A DNA stretch of 64,000 nucleotides, from contig NZ_JAINWJ010000049.1 in NCBI RefSeq assembly GCF_021021415.1, positions 1-64,000 of the forward strand, read 5' to 3'. Below are positions 52,955-62,076 of the stretch, piece by piece. Origin of the DNA: Martelella mediterranea. GTDB taxonomy: Bacteria > Pseudomonadota > Alphaproteobacteria > Rhizobiales > Rhizobiaceae. The position numbers were made by a program, and so were the translations under genes. The notes under the pieces are model-generated. The model saw only the letters and a program-made list of their open reading frames with translations. It had not been told where the DNA came from and made no database searches. Numbering within the stretch: the stretch's first letter is position 1; the number at the start of each line of letters is the position of its first letter.

Positions 52955-54181
52955 ATGCTTGACTGGGAAAACATCTATGCGACGCGCGCCAAACGCATGG
53001 GCGCGTCCGAAATCCGCGAATTGCTGAAACTTCTCGAGCAGCCGGATATCATCTCGTTTGCCGGCGGCATTCCCGATCCCGCGCTGTTTCCGGCGGCCGA
53101 CTTCCAGAAGGCCTATTCGGATATCCTTGGAAGCTCCGAGGCCGGTCAGGCGCTGCAATATTCCGTCAGCGAAGGCTATCCGCGCCTGCGCGAATGGATC
53201 GTGCAGCGCATGAATGCGCGCGGCATCAATGCCGATATCGGCAATATCTTCATCACCTCCGGCTCGCAGCAGGCGCTCGATTATCTCGGCAAGCTGATGC
53301 TGTCGCCAGGCGATACCGCGCTGGTGCAATGGCCGACCTATCTCGGCGCGCTGCAGGCCTTCAATGCCTATGAGCCGCGTTATGACAGGCTCGATCTTTC
53401 GCGTAACACCGCGCCGGAAGACTATGCAAAGGCCGCCAGCGAAGCCGGAAGCCGGGTGAAATTCGCCTATCTTTCGGCCGATTTCGCCAACCCGACCGGC
53501 GAATGCCTGACGCCGATGGAGCGCGAAAAGCTGCTCGATATCGCCGAGGCGCTGGATATCGCCGTGATCGAGGATGCCGCCTATCGCGCGCTGCGTTTTG
53601 ACGGCGAGCGTCAACAGACGCTGCTTGCGATGGATTGCGCGCGCTCCGGCGGCATCGAGAACACCCGCACGCTTTACTGCGGCAGTTTTTCGAAAACGCT
53701 GTCGCCGGGCCTGCGCGTCGGCTGGGTCTGCGCGGCGCGGCCGGTCATCCGCCGGCTGGTGCTGGCAAAGCAGGCCGCCGACCTGCACTCGCCGACGATC
53801 AACCAGATGGCGGTCGCGCGCGTTGCCGAAGCCGGTTTCGACGCCCAGGCCGAAAAGATCATCGCCGTCTATCGCGAGCGTCGCGACGCCATGCTGGATG
53901 CGCTCGCCAGGCATATGCCCGACGGCGTGAGCTGGACCAAGCCGCAGGGCGGCATGTTCGTCTGGGTGACGCTGCCGGAGCATATCGACAGCGCCGCGCT
54001 GCTCAAGGAATCGCTCAAGGAGGCCAAGGTGGCCTTCGTGCCCGGCAATGCGTTTTACGCGGACGGCAGCGGCAAGAATCATCTGCGCCTGTCGTTCTCC
54101 TGCTCGGCGCCCGCGGCGATCGACGAGGGCATGCGCCGGCTCGGCGCGCTGATCGGAAGCGAACTCGCCGCTGCCGCCTGA
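52955..54181 (+). CDS. PLP-dependent aminotransferase (class I/II, LysN-like)
   Basis: A 408-residue aminotransferase of fold type I. The PLP region is SGSQQALDYLGKLMLSPGD (about 86-104, in part), the Asp/Tyr pair lies in VIEDAAYRALRF (about 203-214), and the Schiff-base Lys is in CGSFSKTLSPGLRVGW (about 248-263). It resembles 2-aminoadipate or aromatic aminotransferases related to the MocR C-terminal domain, but lacks the GntR-type DNA-binding part. The true amino acid cannot be named. It has its own upstream region and a strong terminator after it, so it is probably transcribed alone. Confidence 0.88.
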   Translation: MLDWENIYATRAKRMGASEIRELLKLLEQPDIISFAGGIPDPALFPAADFQKAYSDILGSSEAGQALQYSVSEGYPRLREWIVQRMNARGINADIGNIFITSGSQQALDYLGKLMLSPGDTALVQWPTYLGALQAFNAYEPRYDRLDLSRNTAPEDYAKAASEAGSRVKFAYLSADFANPTGECLTPMEREKLLDIAEALDIAVIEDAAYRALRFDGERQQTLLAMDCARSGGIENTRTLYCGSFSKTLSPGLRVGWVCAARPVIRRLVLAKQAADLHSPTINQMAVARVAEAGFDAQAEKIIAVYRERRDAMLDALARHMPDGVSWTKPQGGMFVWVTLPEHIDSAALLKESLKEAKVAFVPGNAFYADGSGKNHLRLSFSCSAPAAIDEGMRRLGALIGSELAAAA

Positions 54182-54212
54182 CAAGGGCAGCCGGAAAAAA
54201 CGTTCAGACAGA

Positions 54213-54245
54213 AAGAGGCCCGGCGTTCAGCGTCGGGCCTCTTTT
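54213..54245 (+). terminator. Intrinsic terminator after the aminotransferase
   Basis: AAGAGGCCCG pairs with CGGGCCTCTT around an 11-base loop, followed by TTT. It lies 32 bases after the stop. Confidence 0.85.
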
Positions 54246-54380
54246 TCTGTTCAATTCGTCCTCGCGCCACATCATCCTTCCAATCCAGGGCCCGTATTTC
54301 GGGTATTGTCATCAAAGTCTCAACCGGCGTCATTACGACTGTTGTCGCAGGGGATTGCGTCCGGCAGGGAAGGGATTGTG

Positions 54381-55856
54381 ATGAACGTGGTAGACAAGGA
54401 CATGCGGACCGAGGCGGATGGCCACAGCGTCCAGCACTATATCGACGAACACCCGTATTGGGCGGATGGCACGGCAGCGCCGGCGCCGCAGATGACGGCG
54501 ATGCAGTGGCGGATCTGGAGCCTTTCGGTCGCCGGCAAGTTCTTCGAAGGGCTTGTGGTTTTCATGACCGGCGTCGCCATGCCGCTGATTGCAAAAGAGT
54601 TCGGCCTCAATGCCGCCCAGCACGGTATGGTTGGCTCGGCCTCGCTGTTCGGCATCCTGATCGGCGCGAGCGCGCTTGGCAGCCTTTCGGATCGCTTCGG
54701 GCGCAAGCGAGTGTTCATCTTCGAGATCGGGCTTTTCATCGCCTTTCTGGCGATGATCGTGTTCACCCCGAACTTCCCATGGCTCATTGTCTGCCTGTTC
54801 GGCATGGGGCTCGCGCTCGGTTGCGATTACCCCACGGCCCATCTGGTGATTTCGGAAAGCACGCCGTCACGCACGCGCGGGGGCCTTGTGCTTTCCGCGT
54901 TTGGGTTTCAGGCCGTCGGCGCGCTGTTCGGCACGGTTCTCGGCTACATCATCCTCACGCTGGACCCGTCCGTCGGGGCATGGCGCTGGATGTATGGCTG
55001 CGCGATCATTCCGGCGCTCGCGGTCTTTATCGGCCGGTTCTTCATTCCTGAAAGCCCGCACTGGCTGGCCGTCAGCGGCCGGGAGCGCGCCGCGGAGACG
55101 GAACTGCAGAAGCTGCTGCGCCGCAATCCGCTCTATCCGAAGACGGTTTCGATCAATGGCCGGCGGGAAAAGCATGGTGAAAAACCGCATGCGACGGGCT
55201 ATCGCGGCTTGTTCCAGAACCGGAACCGCAGGGCGCTGGTCCTGGCCTCCGTGCCATGGTTCCTGCAGGACCTCGGCACCTATGGGATCGGCATCTTCAC
55301 GCCGACGATCCTGGCCGCCACCGTGGGCCACCAACGCGAGCATGCCCAGAACATCGCCGATCTCGTGCATAACGACCTGATCGCCGCCAAGGGCACTGCC
55401 CTTTTGGACGTGCTTCTGCTGGTCGGCATTGTCGCCGCCGTCCTGCTCGCCGATCGGATCGGGCGGATCAGGTTGCAGGTCTTCGGCTTTGTCGGCTGCG
55501 CCGCAGGCCTGTTCATCGCCGCCCAGGCCGGGAGCTATAGCGGGGCGACCCAGACCGCACTGATCTTCACCGGCTTCATGCTGTTCAATTTCATGACCAA
55601 TCTCGGCCCCAACGCCCAGACCTATCTGATTGCCGGCGAGGTGTTTCCGACGCGGATCCGGGGGACGGGAGCGGGGTTCGCGGCCTCTTTTGCCAAGATC
55701 GGGGCCTGCCTCACGGCCTTCCTGTTCCCGATCCTTCTCGCCGATATCGGCACGACGGCGCTGCTCTACGCCCTTGTGGCGACCTCGCTTGTCGGCGCGC
55801 TGGTGACCTTCTTCTTCCGCATCGAAACCAAGGGCATCAGCCTCGACGCTTCTTGA
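54381..55856 (+). CDS. MFS transporter (sugar-porter-like)
   Basis: A 491-residue major facilitator with 12 predicted helices. Typical loop motifs are GSLSDRFGRKRVF between helices 2 and 3 (about 95-107), PESPHWL after helix 6 (about 224-230) and PTRIRGTG near helix 10, all features of the sugar-porter/metabolite:H+ symporter subfamily. A longer soluble N-terminus (about 1-40) has HPYWADG. The predicted substrate could be an organic acid, sugar or inositol; it cannot be determined. ATG 54381 follows AGGGA; the frame is open further upstream. It is convergent with proX. Confidence 0.88.
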   Translation: MNVVDKDMRTEADGHSVQHYIDEHPYWADGTAAPAPQMTAMQWRIWSLSVAGKFFEGLVVFMTGVAMPLIAKEFGLNAAQHGMVGSASLFGILIGASALGSLSDRFGRKRVFIFEIGLFIAFLAMIVFTPNFPWLIVCLFGMGLALGCDYPTAHLVISESTPSRTRGGLVLSAFGFQAVGALFGTVLGYIILTLDPSVGAWRWMYGCAIIPALAVFIGRFFIPESPHWLAVSGRERAAETELQKLLRRNPLYPKTVSINGRREKHGEKPHATGYRGLFQNRNRRALVLASVPWFLQDLGTYGIGIFTPTILAATVGHQREHAQNIADLVHNDLIAAKGTALLDVLLLVGIVAAVLLADRIGRIRLQVFGFVGCAAGLFIAAQAGSYSGATQTALIFTGFMLFNFMTNLGPNAQTYLIAGEVFPTRIRGTGAGFAASFAKIGACLTAFLFPILLADIGTTALLYALVATSLVGALVTFFFRIETKGISLDAS

Positions 55857-55869
55857 GATTCACGCATAA

Positions 55870-55899
55870 AAAGAGCCCCGGCCGAAAGGCCGGGGCTCA
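55870..55899. terminator. Bidirectional terminator between MFS gene and proX
   Basis: GAGCCCCGGCC pairs perfectly with GGCCGGGGCTC around a GAAA tetraloop. A-rich sequence on the left serves as a T-run for the minus strand. It lies between convergent stops at 55856 and 55926. Confidence 0.85.
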
Positions 55900-55925
55900 T
55901 CATTTCATTCAACCGTGAAGGCTGA

Positions 55926-56930
55926 TCAGTTGGCCGCGGCGCGGGCCTTTTCGAGCCAGCCGTCAACCTTGTCCTGGTTGTTCTTGATCCAGGCGCTGGC
56001 CTGGGCCTGAACGTCATCATCGCCATTGTTCATCTTCGAGTTCTGGGCGAAGATATCCGGCAGCGGGATCGATACTTCCTTCAGGAGCGCATCGACGGCC
56101 GGGTTGTCAGCGATGAATTCGTCGTTGACGACCGGAACGATGTCGTTGGCGACAAAGCCCATGTAGCACGGATCGGCGACGCAGGTGTCGAGACCCTTGG
56201 CCGGAGCCGGCAGTTCGACGCCTTCCTTCTGCGGCACTTCGATCCACATCACGTCCTTGCCCGGCGAAAGCTGGTCAACGGTCCAGTTCGGCGTCCAGGT
56301 GTAGAACAGGATGTGCTCGCCGTTCTGGTAGGCGGCGATCGCATCGGCCATCGAAGCGGAGTAGCCGGCCTTGATCGGGTTGATGTCATCCCCCAGGTCG
56401 AACTCTTCCATGTGCTTCGAAATGGTCAGCTCGCAGCCCCAGCCGGGCGGGCACGCGACCAGATCGGCCTTGCCGTCGCCATTGCGGTCGAAGGCTTCCT
56501 TGACTTCGTCGCGCTTGAAGTCGTCAAGCGTCTTGATGTCGAATTCCTCGATCGCGGCCTTGTCGACGAGGTAGCCCTGCAGGGCACCGCCCTTGGCGAC
56601 CGCGCCGTCAACCTTGGCCTTGCCTTCGAAGGTCGGCTTGTAGGTTTCATGCAGCGGGAACCAGCCATTGACCCAGAGGTCGACATCGCCCTGCGACACG
56701 GCCTGATAGAAGGCGGAAGCGCCGAGCGTCATCGGGCCGGTCACGCTGTAGCCGAGATCCTCGAACATCTGCTTGTAGATTTCGGCCTGGAACCAGCCGG
56801 TATCCCAGTCGGCCTGCGCCATCTTGATGGTCTTGCCATCGCCGGGTTCCTGCGCGAAGGCGGCAGTGGCCGGGACGATGCTGGCGGCGCCAAGCATAAG
56901 GGCGGCGGTCAGTTTGGTGAGATTGTTCAT
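55926..56930 (-). CDS. proX: Glycine betaine/proline-binding protein (ProX-like)
   Basis: A 334-residue periplasmic binding protein with a signal peptide (about 1-27, cleavage near AFA-QE). Features shared with ProX are WVNGWFPLHETYKP (about 86-99), the segment DRNGDGKADLVACPPGWGCE (about 148-167), and the aromatic ligand-cage residues in LFYTWTPNW (about 215-222), which hold the trimethylammonium or proline group. It matches E. coli ProX closely in plan. It is the last gene of a proV-proW-proX operon and probably imports betaines as osmoprotectants or nutrients. Confidence 0.93.
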   Translation of the reverse strand: MNNLTKLTAALMLGAASIVPATAAFAQEPGDGKTIKMAQADWDTGWFQAEIYKQMFEDLGYSVTGPMTLGASAFYQAVSQGDVDLWVNGWFPLHETYKPTFEGKAKVDGAVAKGGALQGYLVDKAAIEEFDIKTLDDFKRDEVKEAFDRNGDGKADLVACPPGWGCELTISKHMEEFDLGDDINPIKAGYSASMADAIAAYQNGEHILFYTWTPNWTVDQLSPGKDVMWIEVPQKEGVELPAPAKGLDTCVADPCYMGFVANDIVPVVNDEFIADNPAVDALLKEVSIPLPDIFAQNSKMNNGDDDVQAQASAWIKNNQDKVDGWLEKARAAAN

Positions 56931-57040
56931 GAGCGTTTCTCCGTTTCTTCGTGTTGCGGCGCTTGCCCTGTTTCAGGCAACCGCCTTGGCGACGGGATTG
57001 GAGATCCCTTTCGGAAAACGTCCGGATGGACGCCTTCGTT

Positions 57041-57952
57041 TTATTCGGCGGCCTTTTTCTGACCGCTGAAAAGCGTACCCAACGCCTGACGGAATGTCAT
57101 CCGGTTGGGGTCTGATGGCTCGACAAGGCCCTGGGTGATGCGGTCGAGCACGATGGCAAGAACCACAATCCCGACGCCGCCGGCGGTCGCGCCGCCGACA
57201 TCAAGCCGGCCGAGGCCAGTGTTGACGACCTGTCCAAGGCCGCCCGCGCCGATAAGCGCTGCGATGACAACCATTGACATGGCCAACATCAGCGTCTGAT
57301 TCAACCCCGCCATGATGGTTCTCATGGCAAGCGGGAGCTGAACTTCGAACAGCGTCTGCGAATAGGTGGCGCCGAAAGCCTCCGATGCCTCGATCAGATC
57401 GGTGCGCACATTGCGGATGCCGAGATTGGTCATGCGGATGATCGGCGGCAGCGCGAAGATGATGGTGGCGATGATGCCCGGCGCCATGCCGACACCGAAC
57501 AGCATAACGATCGGAACGAGATAGACGAAGCTTGGAACCGTCTGCATCACGTCGAGGATCGGCCGAACGATCTTCCACATCATATCGCTGCGGGCGACAA
57601 GAATTCCGACCGGCACGCCGATGACGGTACAGAAGATTACCGAGGTCAGGATCATCGCAAGCGTGGTCATGGTTTCAGGCCACAGCCCGATGAGATCGAC
57701 GAACAGGAAGCCGACGATCGTGACGATCGCCATGGTCTTGCCGACGATGCGCCAGGCAAGCAGCGCGAACACCGCCGTCAGCACCAGCATCGGTATGAAG
57801 GCCAGGAAGGAATCCAGCGCCATCAGAACCTGGTTGACCGGCACCTGAAGCGCGCGGAAGAACGGCCGGAAATTCGGCACCAGAAAGCCGCGGACGAAGT
57901 CGTTTACCCAGGCGTCGAAGGGAATGGTGAAATACTGTGATGGATCGAACAT
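57041..57952 (-). CDS. proW: Glycine betaine/proline ABC permease (ProW-like)
   Basis: A 303-residue inner-membrane permease with six to eight predicted helices and one BPD transport domain (about 90-270). The coupling loop EASEAFGATYSQTLFEVQLPLAM (in part, about 189-206) is the usual ProW pattern. A periplasmic loop precedes the first helix (FDAWVNDFVRGFLVPNFRPFF, in part). It lies 19 bases downstream of proV and about 110 bases upstream of proX, consistent with one operon and with higher proX levels. The length is shorter than E. coli ProW but standard for alphaproteobacteria. Confidence 0.93.
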   Translation of the reverse strand: MFDPSQYFTIPFDAWVNDFVRGFLVPNFRPFFRALQVPVNQVLMALDSFLAFIPMLVLTAVFALLAWRIVGKTMAIVTIVGFLFVDLIGLWPETMTTLAMILTSVIFCTVIGVPVGILVARSDMMWKIVRPILDVMQTVPSFVYLVPIVMLFGVGMAPGIIATIIFALPPIIRMTNLGIRNVRTDLIEASEAFGATYSQTLFEVQLPLAMRTIMAGLNQTLMLAMSMVVIAALIGAGGLGQVVNTGLGRLDVGGATAGGVGIVVLAIVLDRITQGLVEPSDPNRMTFRQALGTLFSGQKKAAE

Positions 57953-57971
57953 GGTCTAGCTCCCTCTCGAC

Positions 57972-59207
57972 TTATTCGCTGGCCGGCTGGCCGGCCTGCT
58001 TCTTGGCTTCTTCCTGGGCGAGTTGGGGAGGGGGCTCCTCCGTCTCGGAGGCGAGCTGCTCGAAGATCGCTTCCTGATCGACGACGCCGACAAGCTTGCC
58101 GTCGTCATCGGTCACGGCCATGGGAACGCCGGCCTGCGCCGCGCCATAGACCTCGTTCAGGTAGGACTCTTCCGAAACGGTCGGCGGCTCGGCATACATC
58201 ACGTCGCGAACCGGGGCCGTGCGTTGGGCCTCCATCGCGTCGGAGCGCATCAGAAGGCCGACCGGCACGCCCTTTTCGACGACATAGGCGAGGTCGGACT
58301 TGGCCTTGTCCATCACCGCAAGCGCATCGGCCGCAGTCGAATCGACCTTCACCCATGCGGCATCGCGGGAAATGTCGGAGACCTTGAAGACCCGGCTGCG
58401 GTCGATATCGGAGACGAAGGCGCGGACATAGTCGTCGGCGGGCTCGGAGACGATCTCCTGCGCCGTGCCGACCTGCACGAAGGCGCCGTCCTTCATGATC
58501 GCGATCCGGTCACCGAGGATCATCGCCTCGTTGAGATCGTGGGTGATGAAGATGATGGTCTTTTTCAACTCTTTTTGAAGAACGATCAGTTCGTCCTGCA
58601 TTTCGCGACGGATCAGCGGGTCGAGCGCGCCGAACGGTTCGTCCATCAGCAGGATCTCGGGATCATTGGCAAGGCCGCGCGCAAGGCCCACGCGCTGCTG
58701 CATGCCGCCGGAAAGCTGGCTCGGATAGCTGTTGGCATAGGCCTCGAGCCCCACCTTGGCGAGCGAGGCGCGCGCCAGTTCGTGGCGTTCTTCCTTGCCC
58801 ATGCCCTTGAGCTTCAATCCGAAGGCGACATTATCTATGATCGTTTTGTGAGGAAATAGCGCGAAGTGCTGGAAAACCATGGTGATTTTCTTGCGCCTGA
58901 CTTCGCGCAGCGTTTCCTTGTCGCAGGAAGCGACGTCGACATTGTCGATGATGATCTGGCCGGAGGTCGGCGGAATCAGGCCGTTGAGCGTGCGAACGAT
59001 CGTCGATTTTCCGGAGCCGGACAGCCCCATGATCACGAAGATTTCACCTTCATTGACGTCGAAACTGACGTTGTCGATCCCGACCGTGACGCCGGTTGCC
59101 TTGAAGATATCTTCCTTGCTTTCGCCAGCAGCGAGGCGTCGCGCGCCTTCGCCATCGTCATCATTGAACAGTTTCGACACGTTTTTAGCGGTCAGTTTGA
59201 CGCTCAT
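57972..59207 (-). CDS. proV: Glycine betaine/proline ABC ATPase (ProV-like)
   Basis: A 411-residue ATPase with the ABC domain (about 30-270) and two C-terminal CBS repeats (about 280-400) typical of ProV/OpuA, which sense ionic strength or nucleotides. Walker A is GLSGSGKST (about 60-68), the signature [14 protein letters not shown] (about 160-173) and Walker [14 protein letters not shown] (about 179-191). ATG 59207 is preferred because AGAAGGAAC precedes it and [12 protein letters not shown] matches the family; a longer frame goes to 59399. The C-terminal tail after CBS is acidic and Gln/Ala-rich. Confidence 0.94.
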   Translation of the reverse strand: MSVKLTAKNVSKLFNDDDGEGARRLAAGESKEDIFKATGVTVGIDNVSFDVNEGEIFVIMGLSGSGKSTIVRTLNGLIPPTSGQIIIDNVDVASCDKETLREVRRKKITMVFQHFALFPHKTIIDNVAFGLKLKGMGKEERHELARASLAKVGLEAYANSYPSQLSGGMQQRVGLARGLANDPEILLMDEPFGALDPLIRREMQDELIVLQKELKKTIIFITHDLNEAMILGDRIAIMKDGAFVQVGTAQEIVSEPADDYVRAFVSDIDRSRVFKVSDISRDAAWVKVDSTAADALAVMDKAKSDLAYVVEKGVPVGLLMRSDAMEAQRTAPVRDVMYAEPPTVSEESYLNEVYGAAQAGVPMAVTDDDGKLVGVVDQEAIFEQLASETEEPPPQLAQEEAKKQAGQPASE

Positions 59208-59588
59208 ACTTGTTCCTTCTCCGGCGGACATCGGTTTGTCCAGCGCTTTGTGCCAGCGCTTGCACGCGATAAAACGCGGGGGTTGCGTGCGGACGGTGGT
59301 CCCGCATGGGGCGGGCATGCGAAGCCTCAGGCGGCGTCGCTCGGGCCTCCAGATAAGCAATAGCGGAGGCTTGCCGCAAACAGCGTTCGTCGACGGCACG
59401 GCTGATGTTTAGAATTTGGACGCCCGAATGTCAAATTTGCGGCCAGAACGTGCCCGTGCGGGAAAACCGTCCGGATTGAGCGCGGCGCGCGAGATTTGAG
59501 CGCATTTCAACCGTCTTTCGCCTTGAACAGCGGGGGCTGGCGCGCTAGTCCATGAGGCGTTGTTGAAAGGGATGAAACGGGTGACGGT
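59208..59588. other. Intergenic region between proV and the J-domain gene
   Basis: These 381 bases separate two divergent genes and must hold both promoters. I see no RNA gene, repeat or convincing operator; an AT-richer patch at about 59400-59440 is the likeliest promoter area. Open frames here are extensions of the neighbours or antisense shadows. Confidence 0.5.
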
Positions 59589-60230
59589 TTGATCGACCCC
59601 TATGAAGTGCTGGGCATAGATCGCGATTGCGATAGCGAGACCGTGCGCGCGGCCTACCGGCGGCTTGCCAAGGAGGCGCATCCCGACAGCGGCGGCGACG
59701 GCGAACGTTTCGCCCGCCTCCAGGCCTCCTATGACCTCTTGAAGGACCCGGTGCGCCGCAAGGTCTATGACGATACCGGCTACGATCCCGAACTGGCCGA
59801 CGCCAAGGATCTCAAGGGCGTGCTGCTGCTCGAACCGCTGGTCAACGAAATGATCCTCGACGAGCGCGAGCCGGGCAGTTTCGATCCAGTCGCGGCGATG
59901 CGGCGCAAGCTCTCCGACGACATTTTGAAGAGCCGCTTCCACATTCTGGAGCTGGAGCGTCATCGCGCGCGGGTGCGCAAGCACCTTGCGCGGCTCGCCC
60001 GGCGCAAGAGCGACAAGGGCAATTCGGACGTGCTGGGCTCCATGCTGCGGGCGCGCAGCGAATCGATCGCGGAGGCGATCCGCAACGCCGAAACCCAGAT
60101 CGAGGCGATCGAGCAGGCCTATGTGATGCTTGAAGGCTATGCCTATGAGATGGAACATGACGGCGAAGCGGAGGATGCCGCCGGGCAGCGTCTGGAAGAC
60201 AAGTCCGCGCAGGACAAGGCTGCCGAATAG
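59589..60230 (+). CDS. J-domain (DnaJ-like) protein
   Basis: A 213-residue protein with an N-terminal J-domain (about 1-65): DPYEVLGIDRDCDSETVRAA, then YRRLAKEAHPDSGG with the essential HPD tripeptide, and DLLKDPVRRKVYDDTG. There is no Gly/Phe-rich region and no zinc finger, so it is a class C J-protein that should stimulate a DnaK ATPase for a specific client. The rest (about 80-213) is helical and charged, with a probable coiled coil, and is not a family I recognise. The start is a TTG at 59589. It lies 60 bases upstream of dgt, probably cotranscribed. Confidence 0.85.
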   Translation: MIDPYEVLGIDRDCDSETVRAAYRRLAKEAHPDSGGDGERFARLQASYDLLKDPVRRKVYDDTGYDPELADAKDLKGVLLLEPLVNEMILDEREPGSFDPVAAMRRKLSDDILKSRFHILELERHRARVRKHLARLARRKSDKGNSDVLGSMLRARSESIAEAIRNAETQIEAIEQAYVMLEGYAYEMEHDGEAEDAAGQRLEDKSAQDKAAE

Positions 60231-60290
60231 GGGCCGCCGAATAGGGGCTTTTGCATAAAGGGCAGGGACACGCTGCCGGGGGATGACGAA

Positions 60291-61622
60291 ATGGCTGAAA
60301 TGGAATGGTCGCGACTGCTCGACCTGGAACCACTCTACCGTCCCGACCGCAAAGCCTCGCCCCGCCGTCCGGCCTTTGATCAGGACGCCGACCGGATCAC
60401 GTTCTCCGCGCCGTTCCGCCGGCTGGCCAACAAGACCCAGGTCCACCCGCTCTACGATCACGACCACATCCATCACCGGCTGATCCACAGCGTGGAGACC
60501 GCAAGCGTCGGTCGCTCGCTTGGGCTGGAGGTCGGCTACTGGCTTGAGGAGGAAGGCAAGATTGCCAAAGGCGGGCAGACAATCGTCGCCGGCCTCGTGC
60601 ATGCCGCCTGCCTTGCCCATGATATCGGCAATCCACCCTTCGGCCATTCCGGCGAGGCGGCGATCGGCGCGTGGTTTGCCGAGCGCTTCGACCGGGGCGA
60701 GGGGCTGTTTTGCGACCGGGACGTCTGTTTTGCCGAGGAGTTCGAGGCATTCGAGGGCAATGCCCAGGGCTTCCGCATCCTTACCCGGCTGGAGATGAAC
60801 CGGCCCGGCGGCATGCGGCTGACCCATGGCACGCTCGGCGCGTTCATCAAATATCCGGTGACGGCGCGGGTGCGCAAGACCATCGCCGTCCATGATGGCG
60901 GGCTGAAGAAATTCGGCGTGTTCGAGAGCGAGCGGGCCGAGCTTGAGACCGTCGCCGCCCGGACCGGTCTGATCGCAGGCGACGCCTCGGGCACGTGGTG
61001 GCGTCGTCATCCGCTGGTGCTCCTGGTCGAGGCGGCCGATGATATCTGCTACAATATTCTCGATCTCGAGGACGCCTTCACCACCGGCGATCTCGGCTAT
61101 GGCGATGTCGCGCCGCTTCTGTCCGAGGTTGCAGGTTTTTCGCCGAAGGATGATCGCGGCGACAGTCCGGCCGAAAAGATCGCCGTTTTGCGGGCGGTCG
61201 CGATCCACAAGGCCTTCGAGGCATGCAGCGCCGCCTTTGCCGAGAACTATGATGCGATCATGGGCGGCAGCTTCGCCGGCGCGCTCGTCAGCGCCTCGGC
61301 CCAGGCGGAAAACTTCGCCGCGATCGAGACGCTCGCCAGCGAGCGCATCTTCACCTCGCCGCGCAAGACCGAACTCGAGGTCATGGGGCGCAATCTGGTG
61401 CATCGCATTCTCGACGGCATCCTGCCGGTGGCCGATGCGCTCGCCGCCGCCGACTGGCAGGCCGATCGGATCGACGGCTATCCCCGGCAATTGCAGCGCG
61501 CGCTGGGCATGGACCTGCGACAGGCGCGCGATCCTTACAGCGCGCTCCACGCGCTCGCCGACTACGTTTCAGGCATGACCGACCGTTACGCCGTGAAGAT
61601 CGCGGAGATGATCTCGCGTTAG
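60291..61622 (+). CDS. dgt: Deoxyguanosinetriphosphate triphosphohydrolase-like protein
   Basis: A 443-residue HD-domain dNTPase that removes triphosphate from deoxynucleotides. The metal-binding HD motif is CLAHDIGNPPFGHSGE (about 105-120), with RLIHSVETASVGRSLG upstream (about 63-78) and the phosphate/allosteric region DADRITFSAPFRRLANKTQV (about 31-50, in part). It follows the J-domain gene on the same strand. The role is control of dNTP pools, and possibly defence, since dGTPases can restrict phages; nothing here points to a defence context. Length and motifs are normal. Confidence 0.93.
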   Translation: MAEMEWSRLLDLEPLYRPDRKASPRRPAFDQDADRITFSAPFRRLANKTQVHPLYDHDHIHHRLIHSVETASVGRSLGLEVGYWLEEEGKIAKGGQTIVAGLVHAACLAHDIGNPPFGHSGEAAIGAWFAERFDRGEGLFCDRDVCFAEEFEAFEGNAQGFRILTRLEMNRPGGMRLTHGTLGAFIKYPVTARVRKTIAVHDGGLKKFGVFESERAELETVAARTGLIAGDASGTWWRRHPLVLLVEAADDICYNILDLEDAFTTGDLGYGDVAPLLSEVAGFSPKDDRGDSPAEKIAVLRAVAIHKAFEACSAAFAENYDAIMGGSFAGALVSASAQAENFAAIETLASERIFTSPRKTELEVMGRNLVHRILDGILPVADALAAADWQADRIDGYPRQLQRALGMDLRQARDPYSALHALADYVSGMTDRYAVKIAEMISR

Positions 61623-61746
61623 CCCTGCGCACCTTGTCCACTGGCAGCTATCACTCCAGTGCAAGGCTGGGCTGCGTTGGGGGCCATACCTGGCTGGCAA
61701 TAAATCACTATCTTGGACGTATCAACGCCAAGATGAGGATATGAAG

Positions 61747-61887
61747 ATGAAAACCACCCGTAAGAGTGAAGCCAGCAACCAGCGCAATCCCCTGGTGCGT
61801 TTCATGCACGGCCTTGGCGTCGTCTATAACGACTACCATGAGCTGCGCGCCGAAGCCCGTCGTCGCTTTCCCGACACTTTCCGCTGA
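61747..61887 (+). CDS. Small conserved-looking protein, 46 residues
   Basis: A short open frame starting MKTTRKSEASNQRNPLVRFM and ending ARRRFPDTFR, basic and predicted helical. A GAGG site lies eight bases before ATG 61747; ATG 61741 would be too close to it. The middle segment GVVYNDYHELRAEARRR looks like selected protein sequence: charged and aromatic residues alternate as in an amphipathic helix. It is not antisense to a larger gene. I do not recognise the family. Its position, about 120 bases after dgt, is free of other signals. Confidence 0.5.
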   Translation: MKTTRKSEASNQRNPLVRFMHGLGVVYNDYHELRAEARRRFPDTFR

Positions 61888-62076
61888 TTTGAGCTTTGCC
61901 GGCAAACGCAGCTTCGCCTTCGCCTTGCGCAGTTTCCGCCGCAGCCGCCCCTCCGGCTGACGTGTTCTCTAACTGGATTATATTCCGCTAGGGCGGAGGT
62001 GCTCAGTCGACGACATGTGATGTCGCCGGCTGTTTTTTTCGGCATTGGGGGGTATCCCGCGCAGGCCGGTGATCCC

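Noticed and set aside
59409-61550. Minus-strand open frame of 713 codons across the J-protein and dgt
   Set aside because: Antisense shadow of two real genes; composition is unlike a natural protein.
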